From: Limnochordia bacterium
GTDB taxonomy: Bacteria; Bacillota; Limnochordia; Darwinibacteriales; B1SED10-159
Assembly: GCA_007132255.1 (NCBI GenBank)
Contig: SLOZ01000443.1
Location: 1 to 14,753 of the forward strand
Direction: 5' to 3'
DNA length: 14,753 nucleotides
The notes beneath the pieces were generated by a model. It was given only the letters and a program-made list of their open reading frames with translations, made no database searches and was not told the DNA's origin. Made by a program: the position numbers and the translations under genes. Each line of letters starts with the position of its first letter. Position 1 is the first letter of the stretch. Positions 14,019-14,753 of this stretch are shown one piece after another.

Positions 14019-14753
14019 TCACCTCGAATATAAGATAGAAATCATCGCTTCCAATGCATCAGCCAGTCGCGGACCTGTACGAGAAAATATATCTGGGTTC
14101 ACTTCGTACACGCGCCCCTCTTGAACGGCTGTCAACTCCTGCCAACTTGGTCTGGCCATTACTTCATCATAATTGAAGTTCGTCAACAAGATGACTTCCG
14201 GATTGCGCTCGATGATCAGCTCTTCGCTAAACTGTCCCCACGCATCGCTCATGTCGTCGGCGATGTTTGTGCCTCCGGCCATCACGATCAATTCGTGGAG
14301 AAAACTTCCTGGTCCAGCAGTAGATATGGGTTCATTCCATGTTTCCACAAATACACGGATGTCCTGACTTTCTGGAATGGAAGCCACAAGCTCATCACGG
14401 CGTTCTCGCATCGTCGCTGCTGCCGCCTGGCCGGCTTCTTTCCTTCCGAGCACGTCAGCCAACTCAACCAGACTCTCCGCCACTTCATCATACGTCAGCG
14501 GCTGGACAGTGAAGACCTCAATGTTCAGTTCCTGCAGGCTTTGCAGATGCTGGGATACAAGATTCGCGTCACCAATCACAAGATCGGGTTCCAGAGAGAG
14601 CAGCACTTCCATATTGAGATTAAAGGCATCACCAACAATTGTTTTTTCTTGAGCTTCCGGTGGGTAATTACACCACGACGTTACCCCGACCAGTTGCTCT
14701 TGCGCCCCCACAGCGTAAATGTTCTCTGTGATGCTCGGAACCAAAGACACAAC
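14019..14753 (-). CDS. BtuF-like substrate-binding protein, 5' end outside the window
   Basis: The visible 244 residues are the mature part of a type III (TroA-like, BtuF-like) solute-binding protein that delivers ligand to the permease next to it. The opening VVSLVPSITENIYAVGA and VGVTSWCNYPPEA resemble BtuF, as do LEPDLVIGD (54-62), the long bridging helix, FVETWNEPISTAGPGSFLHELI (about 134-155) and the C-terminal FSRTGPRLADALEAM. Corrinoid is the best guess; haem or a ferric siderophore remain possible. The signal peptide and lipobox, expected in a Gram-positive, would lie upstream of the window end, as would any cobalamin riboswitch. The TGA stop lies inside the ribosome site of the permease gene. 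Confidence 0.88.
   Translation of the reverse strand, partial: VVSLVPSITENIYAVGAQEQLVGVTSWCNYPPEAQEKTIVGDAFNLNMEVLLSLEPDLVIGDANLVSQHLQSLQELNIEVFTVQPLTYDEVAESLVELADVLGRKEAGQAAAATMRERRDELVASIPESQDIRVFVETWNEPISTAGPGSFLHELIVMAGGTNIADDMSDAWGQFSEELIIERNPEVILLTNFNYDEVMARPSWQELTAVQEGRVYEVNPDIFSRTGPRLADALEAMISILYSR

Overview
All protein genes in this window lie on the minus strand, so transcription runs from high to low coordinates. The gene set suggests a Gram-positive Bacillota, probably of the class Bacilli. It has a small CxxH/CxxC (YyzF-like) gene beside rlmH, a Rex repressor, strong AGGAGG-type Shine-Dalgarno sites, frequent GTG and TTG starts, formate-tetrahydrofolate ligase, and argS next to polyamine genes. 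I would not name a genus. I see no mobile element, CRISPR array, tRNA or rRNA gene.

Layout in the direction of transcription. (1) 14753-12027: a BtuF/BtuC/BtuD-type ABC importer for a corrinoid or a similar chelate. The binding-protein gene is cut by the window edge, and an unexplained gap of about 190 bases separates permease and ATPase. (2) 11932-10300: a likely promoter, a leader rich in inverted repeats, then the CxxH/CxxC protein, rlmH (23S rRNA methyltransferase) and rex (NADH/NAD+ sensing repressor), closed by a strong intrinsic terminator. (3) 10109-7043: dihydrolipoamide dehydrogenase followed closely by formate-tetrahydrofolate ligase, then a long hairpin. (4) 6977-125: an extended -10 promoter with a 15-bp palindrome in its spacer precedes pyruvoyl-dependent arginine decarboxylase, an aminopropyltransferase (speE), an agmatinase-family ureohydrolase (speB), argS, a YesL-like membrane protein, pyrG and a DUF151 protein. 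A terminator-like hairpin plus a second hairpin separates speE from speB. (5) 1-116: a weak terminator and an elaborate set of inverted repeats.

How the genes fit together: the arginine decarboxylase, SpeE and SpeB can convert arginine to spermidine, either through putrescine or through aminopropylagmatine. S-adenosylmethionine decarboxylase is not in the window. Arginyl-tRNA synthetase overlaps speB by a GTGA junction, so arginine use for polyamines and for translation are transcriptionally close. Lpd and Fhs together suggest a link to glycine cleavage and one-carbon metabolism, but this is inference.

The items most worth a second look are the ArgRS with a degenerate HIGH motif, the palindromic operator candidate in the arginine decarboxylase promoter, the two-hairpin switch candidate before speB, the repeat-rich leader before the CxxH/CxxC gene, and the repeats at the left edge. 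Most of the window is conserved housekeeping content, and I did not find a clearly new multi-gene system.
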